DNA of 49,478 bases from Acidobacteriota bacterium (GTDB taxonomy: Bacteria; Acidobacteriota; UBA6911; RPQK01; JADFOI01), in the NCBI GenBank assembly GCA_022562935.1, contig JADFOI010000005.1:1-49478 (forward strand). The letters are read 5' to 3'. The position numbers and the translations under genes were made by a program. Below the pieces are notes generated by a model. It made no database searches. It was not told the DNA's origin and saw only the letters and a program-made list of their open reading frames with translations. Positions 18,314-27,436 of this stretch are shown here, piece by piece (the first letter of the stretch is position 1; each line of letters opens with the position of its first letter).

Positions 18314-20728
18314 TCACCGCTCTCCCTGATGGACCAGACGCCAGATGACTTCCGGGGAGAGAGGCAATTCCCTGATCTTGATGCCAAAGGGCTGCAAGGC
18401 ATCCTCAACGGCACTGGCGATGGCGGCCGGTGAGGGGATGGCGGCCCCTTCTCCAGCCGCCTTCTGGCCCAGAACGGAAAAGGGAGAGGGTACCGGAGCG
18501 TGTTCGATCTCGACCCTTGGCGTCTCACAGGCGGTTGGTTTTGAGTAGTCGGTCAGGGTCACAGTGAGCAACTGTCCGTCCGAATCGTAGACGAATCCCT
18601 CTCCAAGAGCCACCGAGATGCCATGGGCCACCGATCCATAGATCTGGCCATCCACCACGTCCGGGTTGATGATGGTGCCGTTGTCGCTAACGATAATGTA
18701 GCGCACCACTTTAACCCGACCCGTCTCCGTATCGATCTCCACCACAGCCCCGTGGGCCGCTGCGGAGAAGGTGAACTGAGCCCGCACTCGACCCTCTTTA
18801 TCGGGAACCATGAAGGGTTGAGCATGAGGGAACTTGTAGTAGTAAGTGGTCTGAAGACCCGCCTCCAGTCCCTCCGGTATCAACGACTGATTGCCATAGG
18901 CGATTTTACCCAACTCATTGAAGGTAAAGGTCTTATCGGGAGAACCTTGGATGGAGATGATGCCGTCATCGATGGTCAGTTTCTGGGGGGAGCTCTCCAG
19001 CAGGTGGGCCGAGAGCTGGAGGATTTTCTCCCGCAGCTTCAGAGAGGCACCGTGTACGGCCCCGATGTCGTAAAGATGAAAGTTGTTGCCCGTATTGGAT
19101 GAAGCAACCCCCCAGGGAGAAACTTCACTATCGAAGCGGGGAGCAACACTGATGTTGTCCGGTGAAAGACCGAGATTCTCCGCCACTACCTGGGCTGTGG
19201 TGGTTTCATGGAATTGACCACAGCTGGGTGCTCCCAGAAATACGGTCACACTTCCGTTTCTTTCCAACTTGATGGTGGCACCCTCGACTCCACCGGCCCC
19301 GGGCAGCTCCTTCACATCGGGAAAGATGGCCATATCCCTGGCCGCGTTTCTTCCCCCGGGTTCCAGCCCAATGACCAAGCCAACCCCCAGGTACTTCCCT
19401 TTCTCTCTTTTTTGCTTCAGCTCTTTGCGAAGCTTCTCATATTCCAGCTTTTTGACTGCTTTCTCCAGTAACTGGGTATAGTCACCGCTGTCGTAAACGT
19501 TTCCGTTGGGCGCCGTATAGGGAAATTCACTGGTCGGAACCAGGTTCTTTGAACGCACCTCAACCGGACTCATCCCCAGCTCCTGGGCTACTCGATCCAT
19601 CATGCGTTCCCAGATGAAACACATGCTTGGTTTGCCGATGCCTCGGTTAGGGACTACAGGACATTTGTTGGTCACCACGGAGCGGCCCTCGAGACGAAAG
19701 TTCTTGACCTTGTAGGTACTGAATAGATTATTCAGTTTGTTGGTGAAGTGAATGGTGAGGGTGCTGACGGATCCCCCAACATCATCCACCTCCTGGATCT
19801 TCAGACCTAAAACGGTTCCGTCCTTCTTGACGGCCGCCTCAATATCAAACTCCATCCCGCAGGACTGACCCGCAGCCATCATGTGTTCGGTGCGGTCCTC
19901 AATCCATTTAACGGGTCGCCCCGTCTTCACCGACATCAGACCTGTCAGTACGACATACTTACGAATCAGGTGGATCTTCTGCCCGAAGCCTCCCCCAATA
20001 TCGGGTAGGATCACCCGGACATCCTGCACGTCCAACGCTTCCCCAAGGGCATCATAGAGAACCTCCGGATTCTGCCCATTGCACCACAATGTCAACTTGC
20101 TGCTGGCATCGTCAAAAGAGGCCAAACAGGCCAGGGACTCCAAAGGCGTGGAACTGTAGCGATGAATTTTCAGTTTTTCCCGAACGATCTGATCGGCCGA
20201 TTGAAAAGCCTCATCCACATCCCCGTAAGACAAGGCACCCTTCCAGGCCACGTTGGAGTCCAGCTCGTCAAAAAGAAGGGGTGCGGCGGGTTCCATGGCT
20301 TCCCAAGGATCCACCACTGCCGGCAAAGGTTCGTACTCCACAGAGATGAGATCCAGCGCATCCTCGGCCACAGCGCGGCTGCGGGCGGCCACCATGGCCA
20401 CCGGCTCTCCTACATAACGGACCCGGTCCACGGCAGTGGCGTACTCGGGAATGGGCTTTTGCAGACCGGCTGAATATCGACCCGGCTTGAAGGGGCGCGA
20501 TGTCCGTTTCACCTCCTCGGAGGTGAGAACGGCAACAACTCCGGGGACCTCCAGGGCCGCCCGGGTTTCGATGTGACCCATCCGGGCATGAGCATAGGAG
20601 CTGCGAAGAACGACCGCATGCAGCATCCCGGGAAGACTCACGTCATCGACGAACTGTCCTCCTCCACTGACATGGCGCGGGGCCTCCTTGCTCCGAATCT
20701 TCTTCCCGATATATTGAGTCTCGGTCAT
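18314..20728 (-). CDS. XDH/aldehyde-oxidase-type molybdopterin-binding subunit (CoxL-like)
   Basis: 'IGKKIRSKEAPRHVSGGGQFVDDVSLPGMLHAVVLRSSYAHARM', 'ILPDIGGGFGQKIHL', 'VLGQKAAGEGAAIPSPAAIASAVEDAL'. ATG at 20728 overlaps the upstream stop. Confidence 0.93.
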   Translation of the reverse strand: MTETQYIGKKIRSKEAPRHVSGGGQFVDDVSLPGMLHAVVLRSSYAHARMGHIETRAALEVPGVVAVLTSEEVKRTSRPFKPGRYSAGLQKPIPEYATAVDRVRYVGEPVAMVAARSRAVAEDALDLISVEYEPLPAVVDPWEAMEPAAPLLFDELDSNVAWKGALSYGDVDEAFQSADQIVREKLKIHRYSSTPLESLACLASFDDASSKLTLWCNGQNPEVLYDALGEALDVQDVRVILPDIGGGFGQKIHLIRKYVVLTGLMSVKTGRPVKWIEDRTEHMMAAGQSCGMEFDIEAAVKKDGTVLGLKIQEVDDVGGSVSTLTIHFTNKLNNLFSTYKVKNFRLEGRSVVTNKCPVVPNRGIGKPSMCFIWERMMDRVAQELGMSPVEVRSKNLVPTSEFPYTAPNGNVYDSGDYTQLLEKAVKKLEYEKLRKELKQKREKGKYLGVGLVIGLEPGGRNAARDMAIFPDVKELPGAGGVEGATIKLERNGSVTVFLGAPSCGQFHETTTAQVVAENLGLSPDNISVAPRFDSEVSPWGVASSNTGNNFHLYDIGAVHGASLKLREKILQLSAHLLESSPQKLTIDDGIISIQGSPDKTFTFNELGKIAYGNQSLIPEGLEAGLQTTYYYKFPHAQPFMVPDKEGRVRAQFTFSAAAHGAVVEIDTETGRVKVVRYIIVSDNGTIINPDVVDGQIYGSVAHGISVALGEGFVYDSDGQLLTVTLTDYSKPTACETPRVEIEHAPVPSPFSVLGQKAAGEGAAIPSPAAIASAVEDALQPFGIKIRELPLSPEVIWRLVHQGER

Positions 20729-21198
20729 ACTTTCTTGTACTCCCCTGCCGCCGCCTTCACCGCATCCACGATCTGGGTGTAGCCGGTACACATACACAGA
20801 TTGCCCGCCAGTCCTCGACGAATTTCCTCCTCGCTGGAATCGGGATTTCGGGTGAGCAGGGCATGAGCAGCCAGAAGCATTCCGGAGGTACAGTAGCCAC
20901 ACTGAAGAGCATAGTGCTTCACGAAGGCTTCCTGGATGGGACTCAACTCGCCATCCTGAGCCAACCCTTCCACGGTCGTGATCTCTTTACCATTGGCCTG
21001 GACGGCAAAAAGAAGACACGACTTGACCACTCGGCCGTCCAGAAGAATCGAGCAAGCACCGCATTCTCCCACCACACATCCCACATGGGTGCCGGTCAGC
21101 CCAATCGTTTCTCTTAAGAAGAAGGCAAGAAGCATCCGCGGCTCGGCTTCTTCTTCATAGGCCTGGCCGTTGATGCGCAGCTGGATCAGCTGTTTCAT
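20725..21198 (-). CDS. [2Fe-2S]-binding subunit of Mo hydroxylase (CoxS-like)
   Basis: 'GCVVGECGACSILLDGRVVKSCL', 'ALQCGYCTSGMLLAAHALL...GLAGNLCMCTGYTQIVDAV' (both [2Fe-2S] motifs). Confidence 0.95.
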   Translation of the reverse strand: MKQLIQLRINGQAYEEEAEPRMLLAFFLRETIGLTGTHVGCVVGECGACSILLDGRVVKSCLLFAVQANGKEITTVEGLAQDGELSPIQEAFVKHYALQCGYCTSGMLLAAHALLTRNPDSSEEEIRRGLAGNLCMCTGYTQIVDAVKAAAGEYKKV

Positions 21199-21281
21199 AG
21201 CGCCAGAAGTTAGTCACATCCAGCACAATTGTCAATCATCGAAATCCATGGTACGGTCAAGACAAAGGAGATCGACTCACA

Positions 21282-22064
21282 GTGAAAGCACAAGTCAACG
21301 GCCTCACGTTGGACTATGAGATCACCGGTTCGGGTCGACTGATCGCCTTCGGCCATTCCTTGGGTATGAGTGGCAAAATCTTCGAGCCGATTCGGCCCGC
21401 TTTAGAGAATCATGGCCGGGTTCTCACCTGGGATGCTCGAGGGCATGGCAACTCGGAAAAACCTGCTACCGGCTGGACCGTTGAAGATTTAGCCGCTGAT
21501 CTGCGAGCTTTGATCGAGCATCTGGGGGAGGATCGAGCGGTCGTGGCCGGACTCTCCATGGGAGGAAACACCGCCATTGCCTATGCCGTTGCTTACCCCG
21601 ATAAACTGGACGGCTTGATCCTGGCGGACACCACTGCCTGGTATGGAGAAGACGCTCCCGAGGCATGGGAGAAAAGAGCCCATAACGCTGAAACCAAAGG
21701 AATGGAACCGGTTATTTCTTTCAATATGTCCCGCTGGTTCAGCGATAGCTTCCCGGATGAGCATCCGGATCGGGTGGAAATGGTGGTGGGGACACTGCTT
21801 GCCAATGACACCTCCTGTTACGCAGCTGCCGGTCGGGCTCTGGGCCAGTTCGACGCTCGAGAGGGACTGTCGCGCATTGACTGCCCCACCCTGATCCTGG
21901 TGGGCTCGGAAGATCCCGCCACACCCCCTGCCATGGCAGAATACCTGCACCAGAACATCGCTAACTCCGAGCTCCACGTGCTGCCAGGATTGAGACATAT
22001 GACCCCTGTTGAAGCGCCCGATCGGGTGGGCGAGCTGATGGGCGATTTCCTGGAAAAGCTGTAA
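21282..22064 (+). CDS. Alpha/beta hydrolase
   Basis: 'FGHSLGMS', 'VLTWDARGHGNSEKP', 'AVVAGLSMGGNTAIAYA', C-terminal 'LPGLRHMTPVEAPDRV'. Confidence 0.9.
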   Translation: MKAQVNGLTLDYEITGSGRLIAFGHSLGMSGKIFEPIRPALENHGRVLTWDARGHGNSEKPATGWTVEDLAADLRALIEHLGEDRAVVAGLSMGGNTAIAYAVAYPDKLDGLILADTTAWYGEDAPEAWEKRAHNAETKGMEPVISFNMSRWFSDSFPDEHPDRVEMVVGTLLANDTSCYAAAGRALGQFDAREGLSRIDCPTLILVGSEDPATPPAMAEYLHQNIANSELHVLPGLRHMTPVEAPDRVGELMGDFLEKL

Positions 22065-22180
22065 TTCCCCCATCTGTTTTCCCACCTGATTGTCAGACTC
22101 CAGCCGTATTCTGAGTAGAGTACTTCCTTTTACAAGTCGTAAGTACACGGCGTAGTGCTGCGCCGGAGAGGCATCAAGTC

Positions 22181-23392
22181 ATGGATTTTACGACCATCAT
22201 CGTATTGGTATTGGGGATTATTGTTGCTCAGGCCCTGTTGCTCCTGCTTCTCAAGAACAAACTGCGTGAGCTTTTTCATTTTCTCGCCAACGAGGCCCTG
22301 GTCCGCAACAACCAGAATTTTGTGCAAATGGCCAACGCCACTCTGGAGAAGTTCCAGACCCAGGCCAAGGGAGAACTGGCTCTGAAGCAACAGGCCATCC
22401 AGGAGTTGGTAAACCCCCTGAAACAGGCCCTTGAAAAACATGAAAAGCAGGCCCTCGAAATGGAGAAGAAGCGCGAGCAGGCCTATGGAGGATTGCGCCA
22501 GTACCTGGAAGACGTGGTGCAGACCCAGAGTCAGCTGAGAAAGGAAACAGGCAATCTGACCAAGGCTTTGAGCTCTTCCCATGTCCGGGGGAAATGGGGA
22601 GAAATGAGTCTAAAACGGGTCGTGGAAATGGCCGGCCTGGTGGAACACTGTGACTTTAAGACTCAGCAAACGCTACCTGGAGAGGACTCTCGTCTCCGAC
22701 CCGATCTGATCGTCTATCTTCCCAACCAGCGTAAAATCGTGATCGACGCCAAGACGCCGCTCGATGCCTACCTGCAGGCTGTCGAAACGGAGGATGAGGA
22801 GAAGAGAAAGAGTCTGATGACCGATCACTCCCGGCACCTGGAGCGCCACATTACTCTATTGGGCAGCAAGGCTTATTGGGACCAGCTGGAAGGGAGCCCC
22901 GAGTTCGTGGTGCTCTACATTCCCCTGGAAAGTCTCTTCAGTGAGGCCCTTCGTCACAATCCCGACCTCCTGGAAAAAAGCATCCAGAAGAAGGTGATCC
23001 TGGCAACACCCACCACCTTGATGGCCCTGCTCAAAGCGGTCGACTACGGTTGGAAGCAGGAAAAAATGGGCCATAACGCCGAAGAAATCTCAGCTATGGG
23101 AAAGGAACTCTATGACCGGCTTTTCAAGCTGGCCGACCACTTTGCCCGCCTCGGAACCCATCTGGATCGAGCGGTTCAGTCCTATAACGAAACCGCCGGA
23201 TCGTTTGAGCAGCGCGTCTTCGTACAAGCCAGGCGCTTCAAGGAACTAGGGGTCCCCGCCAAAGACGACATCCCCGAGGTCACCTGGATCGATCGAACTT
23301 CCCGCCAGCTTCAGCGCAGCGAACTTGTGGCCAAGCCGGAGCTGGAAAAGGTGGAGGATGAGCTTAAAGAAGCAGACCCCCTGACCGCCTGA
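22181..23392 (+). CDS. rmuC: DNA recombination protein RmuC
   Basis: 'VRGKWGEMSLKRVVEMAGLVEHCDFKTQ', 'LRPDLIVYLPNQRKIVIDAKTPLDAYL', 'EFVVLYIPLESLFSEAL', 'VILATPTTLMALLKAVDYGWKQE'. Confidence 0.95.
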   Translation: MDFTTIIVLVLGIIVAQALLLLLLKNKLRELFHFLANEALVRNNQNFVQMANATLEKFQTQAKGELALKQQAIQELVNPLKQALEKHEKQALEMEKKREQAYGGLRQYLEDVVQTQSQLRKETGNLTKALSSSHVRGKWGEMSLKRVVEMAGLVEHCDFKTQQTLPGEDSRLRPDLIVYLPNQRKIVIDAKTPLDAYLQAVETEDEEKRKSLMTDHSRHLERHITLLGSKAYWDQLEGSPEFVVLYIPLESLFSEALRHNPDLLEKSIQKKVILATPTTLMALLKAVDYGWKQEKMGHNAEEISAMGKELYDRLFKLADHFARLGTHLDRAVQSYNETAGSFEQRVFVQARRFKELGVPAKDDIPEVTWIDRTSRQLQRSELVAKPELEKVEDELKEADPLTA

Positions 23393-23430
23393 CCCCCTGA
23401 CGGTAGACCACAGCCGCAGACCACAGACGA
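23372..23430. repeat. Degenerate ~7-nt tandem repeat (CAGACNN dialect) running from the rmuC 3' end into the intergenic space
   Basis: CAGACCC CCTGACC GCCTGACC CCCTGACGG TAGACCA CAGCCG CAGACCA CAGACGA. Confidence 0.75.
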
Positions 23431-23546
23431 GTTTGCATAGGTTCTCATTGCGAAGCGGGGTGGGGGAGTTCGGTGCCAGCCCCAAGAATTATCCTTTTAA
23501 TACAAGGGTTTACGCCAGAATTCTGGGCCTGTCCCCAGATGCGAGC

Positions 23547-24434
23547 TTACGCGCGCGGATGGTATCTTGCGTAAATCTTCTTGAGGCGCTCGCGGCTCAC
23601 GTGGGTGTAGATCTGTGTGGTTGAAATGTCGGCGTGGCCCAGCATCATCTGAACCGCTCGCAGATCGGCACCATGATCCAACAGGTGGGTGGCAAAACTG
23701 TGCCGCAGCATATGAGGACTGATCTTCTTTTCGATTCCAATTTTTCTTCCGTACTTCCTCACCAGCATCCAGAAGTACTGACGCGTCATTGAATGTCCCT
23801 GCTGGGTCACAAACAAAAATGGACTTGCCCGGCGCTTGCGCAAAAAGTGCTGCCGGGCCTCTTTCAGGTATTGCTGGATAAACCTCACCGCCGATCCCCC
23901 CAAGGGCACAATGCGTTCCTTAGACCCTTTACCGAATGTCCTCAGGCAACCCAACTCAAAATTGATCTCCTCCAAACGAATGCCCACCAGTTCGCTGACC
24001 CTCAACCCTGTCGCATAAAGCACTTCCAGCATGGCCCGGTCACGCAAGCCGTAGGATGTGCTCAGATCGGGCTGCTCAAGAAGCCGGTCGACCTCGTCTT
24101 CACTGAGATATTCGGGCAGGGTGCGCCAAACCTTGGGAGATTGTAGTGTTTCGGAGGGGTCTTCCTGAAGATAACCATCCAGCAGAAGAAACCGGAAAAA
24201 AGAATGCAGACTGGCGATCTTCCGCCTCACCGAGCGAGCAGACAATGTTCCATAGAGATGCTGGATGTAAGCGGCCAGCTCCTGCTTTTTGACTCCTGCC
24301 AGGGTCCATTTCCGAGAGCGGACGAAAGAAAGAAATTCGCCAAGATCCCTGCGGTAAGCCTCCACCGTGTTGGAGGCCAACCCTCTTTCCACCTGCAGAT
24401 AATTCAGATAATTTCGAAATGCCCTATCCTGCAT
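23547..24434 (-). CDS. xerD: Site-specific tyrosine recombinase XerD
   Basis: 'LYATGLRVSELVGI', 'GKGSKERIVPLG', 'SPHMLRHSFATHLLDHGADLRAVQMMLGHADISTTQIYTHV'. Confidence 0.94.
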   Translation of the reverse strand: MQDRAFRNYLNYLQVERGLASNTVEAYRRDLGEFLSFVRSRKWTLAGVKKQELAAYIQHLYGTLSARSVRRKIASLHSFFRFLLLDGYLQEDPSETLQSPKVWRTLPEYLSEDEVDRLLEQPDLSTSYGLRDRAMLEVLYATGLRVSELVGIRLEEINFELGCLRTFGKGSKERIVPLGGSAVRFIQQYLKEARQHFLRKRRASPFLFVTQQGHSMTRQYFWMLVRKYGRKIGIEKKISPHMLRHSFATHLLDHGADLRAVQMMLGHADISTTQIYTHVSRERLKKIYARYHPRA

Positions 24435-24442
24435 AGTCCCGG

Positions 24443-26029
24443 CTACCCCTTCAGGCGACGAAAGAGACGATGGATCTCCTCAATGCGCAAGAGCAAACAG
24501 CATCCAAAGTAGACGGCGATCCCCACCAGGATGCAACTGGTCAAGGCCACCAGTTCCCGCCACAAATCCGTCTCCATCCAAAATCCTTCAAAGAACTGGT
24601 TGAGAAAGTAAACCACCGCTCCCATCACGATTGAAGCAGCCAACGCCTTCAATAAAGTGGGAATGACACGGTAGTCTTGAAAGGATCCCAGTTTGCGCTG
24701 GAGGCTTCTGCCCAGCCAGATGCTGCTCAAGGTAACGGACAGGGCCGTTCCAAAAGCCAGTCCCACGTATGCGTACTCCTCGGGAAGAATAAAAAAGACC
24801 AGGATGAGATTGCAGGAAAGGTTGCCCACCACGGCCATCATACTGATTCGAACCGGGGTACGGGTATCGTTTAAGGCATAGAAGGTCGGCACATAGACCT
24901 TGATGCAACTATAAGCGAACAGCCCCAGGGAGTAGAAAATCACGGCATAAGCCGTGTAGAGGGTGTCCGCTGAGGTAAACCCCCCTCTCTCGAAAAGCAC
25001 ACGGACGATGGGCACAGCCAGGACCATCAGCCCCACTGCTGAAGGAATGGCCAAGATGGAAATGAGCTTAATGGAATGGGCCACCGTCTCCTTTAATTCT
25101 TCCCACTTCTCCTGAGTGGCCAGGAGTGAGACGTCCCGGAGATTGACCACACCTACCGCAACTCCGAACAGACCGATGGGTAAATAGATAATCCGAAAAG
25201 CGTAACTCAACCAGGAAACCGGACCATTTTCCTGAAGAAAGGAAGCAATCTGGGTATTGACCAGAACGTTGATCTGAACAGCGCTCACTCCCACAATAGC
25301 GGGAGCCATCAGGCGGGCGATCTTCCGCACCCCCTCGTGGGCCAGGTCTATGCGAAAACGAAAGCGATAGCCGTGTTGGCGCATGAGGGGCAGCTGCAGG
25401 CCATATTGAAGCAGACCTCCCACCAGCGCCCCCACACCCATGGCATGAATCGGCAGGATTCCCCACTTCTCGAACTGAGGGGCTAGAAAAATTCCTGCCA
25501 AAATCAGGGCCACGTTGAAAAGCGCTGGAGCCAACGCGGGAATGAAAAAGTGATTGAGGGTGTTCAGAATCGCCATGCCCACGGAAGCCAGGGCAATCAA
25601 CATCAAAAAGGGTGAGAGAATCTTCAAGAGATCGGCCGTTATCTCGACTTTTCCTGGAACGTCGGCGAAGCCGGCCGCCAGCAAATACACGAAAGACTCT
25701 GAGAAAACCGATAGAGCCAGCGTGAAGGCTCCCAAGAGGACCAGCAATGCGCTCAACACCAGGTTGGCTAAAAGCCAGGCCTCGGTTCGGCCCTTCTTGT
25801 GCAGGTAATCGGTAAAGGTGGGAACAAAGGCAGCGCTGAGAGCGCCTTCCGCAAACAGATCCCTCAAAAGGTTGGGAATGCGGAAAGCTACCAGCCAGGC
25901 GTCATTATAGAGTCCGGCCCCAAAGAGCTTGGCGAAGACCTGATCCCGCACCAGCCCCAGTATACGGCTGAGAAAAACCGCGGAACTAACCTTGCCGACA
26001 GCGCGAGCCGATCGAGCCGCTTGAGCCAT
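24443..26029 (-). CDS. murJ: Lipid II flippase MurJ (MviN)
   Basis: 'VSSAVFLSRILGLVRDQVFAKLFGAG', 'FRIPNLLRDLFAEGALSAAFVPTFTDYL'. Confidence 0.95.
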   Translation of the reverse strand: MAQAARSARAVGKVSSAVFLSRILGLVRDQVFAKLFGAGLYNDAWLVAFRIPNLLRDLFAEGALSAAFVPTFTDYLHKKGRTEAWLLANLVLSALLVLLGAFTLALSVFSESFVYLLAAGFADVPGKVEITADLLKILSPFLMLIALASVGMAILNTLNHFFIPALAPALFNVALILAGIFLAPQFEKWGILPIHAMGVGALVGGLLQYGLQLPLMRQHGYRFRFRIDLAHEGVRKIARLMAPAIVGVSAVQINVLVNTQIASFLQENGPVSWLSYAFRIIYLPIGLFGVAVGVVNLRDVSLLATQEKWEELKETVAHSIKLISILAIPSAVGLMVLAVPIVRVLFERGGFTSADTLYTAYAVIFYSLGLFAYSCIKVYVPTFYALNDTRTPVRISMMAVVGNLSCNLILVFFILPEEYAYVGLAFGTALSVTLSSIWLGRSLQRKLGSFQDYRVIPTLLKALAASIVMGAVVYFLNQFFEGFWMETDLWRELVALTSCILVGIAVYFGCCLLLRIEEIHRLFRRLKG

Positions 26030-26120
26030 GTTTCTGTGTGGGAGCGGGCCCTCCGAAAATCACAAGTCTTTCCAACGCCCTAGGTCTCAAGTTATCATTC
26101 TTACCTGAAGTATTTCCTCA

Positions 26121-26315
26121 AGCCCGGATTATGCATAGGTTCTTGTCACGAAGCGACGAAAGCGACGACCTGAGTGCGTTGCGCCACGCGCGACAGAGGC
26201 CCCCGCAAACGTACTGTATGGTACGTTGAGGAGGCCGACCGAGCGCAACACGGGCGGTGCAGCACGCCGGATGATTTTCGTCGCTGCAGTAGAGAATTTA
26301 TGCATAGTCCGGGCT
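26121..26315. mobile_element. MITE-like element, ~195 bp, with 23-bp imperfect terminal inverted repeats
   Basis: Left AGCCCGGATTATGCATAGGTTCT. The reverse complement of the right end is AGCCCGGACTATGCATAAATTCT (3 mismatches in 23). Internal perfect hairpin AACGTAC-tgtatg-GTACGTT (26208-26227) and GTTGCGC/GCGCAAC pairing. Confidence 0.82.
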
Positions 26316-26331
26316 AGTAGCCAAAAGCGGC

Positions 26332-27369
26332 ATGAAGTTAGGAAAAATTGCCAAAAAACTAGGTTGTGAACTACGAGGATCCAAAGAGGTTGAGATCAGC
26401 GGAGTGGCGGGGATTGAAGAGGCGGAAGAGGAAGATCTGACTTTCGTTTCCAATCCCAAATACTTACCCAAGATTGAATCCACTCGGGCCGGAGCCATTA
26501 TTCTTTCTGCTGATTCTCCAGCCACCTCCACTCCAACCCTGATTTCCGAGAATCCTTATCTCGCCTTTGCCCAAGCCATTGAATTGTTTTACCAACCCCC
26601 TGAACCCATTCCCGGAATCCATCCCACCGCAAGCATTGCCGACGACGTGGTAATGGAGGGGGACTATTCCATCGGAGCTAACGTGGTCATCGGTGAGGGA
26701 GCGCAGCTGGGCAAGAATGCCCTCCTCTACCCCAACGTCACGATCTATCCCCATGCCGAGATCGGAGATGACCTGATCGCCCATTCCAACTCGGTTATTC
26801 GCGAGTACTGCAAAATCGGAAACCGGGTCATTCTTCAAAACGGCGCTATAGTCGGCGCAGACGGCTTTGGGTTTGCGCCCCAAACAGACGGCAGTTACTA
26901 CAAGATGGCCCAGTCAGGCATCGTGGTTCTGGAAGATGACGTTGAGGTGGGTGCCAACAGCTGTATCGATCGGGCTACGGTTGGCGAGACCAGGATTGAG
27001 AAGGGAACGAAAATCGACAATCTGGTGCAGATCGGGCATGGTTCCCGGGTTGGGCAGCACACCGTTCTGGCCGGCCAGGTGGGCCTGGCGGGCAGCACCC
27101 GGGTGGGAAACCATGTCATGTTGGGGGGTCAGGTGGGAACAGCGGGACACATCACCATCGGAGATCGAGTTCTGGCCACCGCACAGACCGGAGTGGCCCG
27201 ATCGGTGGAGGCCGGAAAAGTGATCTCAGGTACTCCGGAGATGGAAGCCGCTTTGTGGAAGCGAAACACCGTCTTGCTGCGCAAGCTCCCCGAACTCGTC
27301 CGGACGGTCACTCGACTCAAAAAGGAAGTGGACGAACTCAGGAGGAAAAAGGGGAAAAAGACCCGCTGA
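26332..27369 (+). CDS. lpxD: UDP-3-O-(3-hydroxyacyl)glucosamine N-acyltransferase LpxD
   Basis: Hexapeptide repeats; 'GADGFGFAPQTDGSYYKMAQSGIVVLEDDVEVGANSCIDRATVGETRIEKGTKIDNLVQIGHG'. Confidence 0.96.
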   Translation: MKLGKIAKKLGCELRGSKEVEISGVAGIEEAEEEDLTFVSNPKYLPKIESTRAGAIILSADSPATSTPTLISENPYLAFAQAIELFYQPPEPIPGIHPTASIADDVVMEGDYSIGANVVIGEGAQLGKNALLYPNVTIYPHAEIGDDLIAHSNSVIREYCKIGNRVILQNGAIVGADGFGFAPQTDGSYYKMAQSGIVVLEDDVEVGANSCIDRATVGETRIEKGTKIDNLVQIGHGSRVGQHTVLAGQVGLAGSTRVGNHVMLGGQVGTAGHITIGDRVLATAQTGVARSVEAGKVISGTPEMEAALWKRNTVLLRKLPELVRTVTRLKKEVDELRRKKGKKTR

Positions 27370-27374
27370 AACAT

Positions 27375-27434
27375 CAAATTCCAAATCCCAAACCTGACCT
27401 GGAACTTGGAACCTGGAACGCGCGCGAAGCGCGC
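27375..27434. repeat. Period-7 repeat (CAAATYC / GGAACYT dialects) plus adjacent GCGCGC-GAA-GCGCGC hairpin
   Basis: CAAATTC CAAATCC CAAACCT GACCTGG AACTTGG AACCTGG AACGCGC followed by a perfect 6-bp hairpin at 27420-27434. Confidence 0.9.
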
Positions 27435-27436
27435 TC

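Noticed and set aside
23547-24434. XerD as a mobile-element integrase
   Set aside because: Sequence is typical of housekeeping XerD and it sits beside murJ and rmuC with no attachment-site or phage context.
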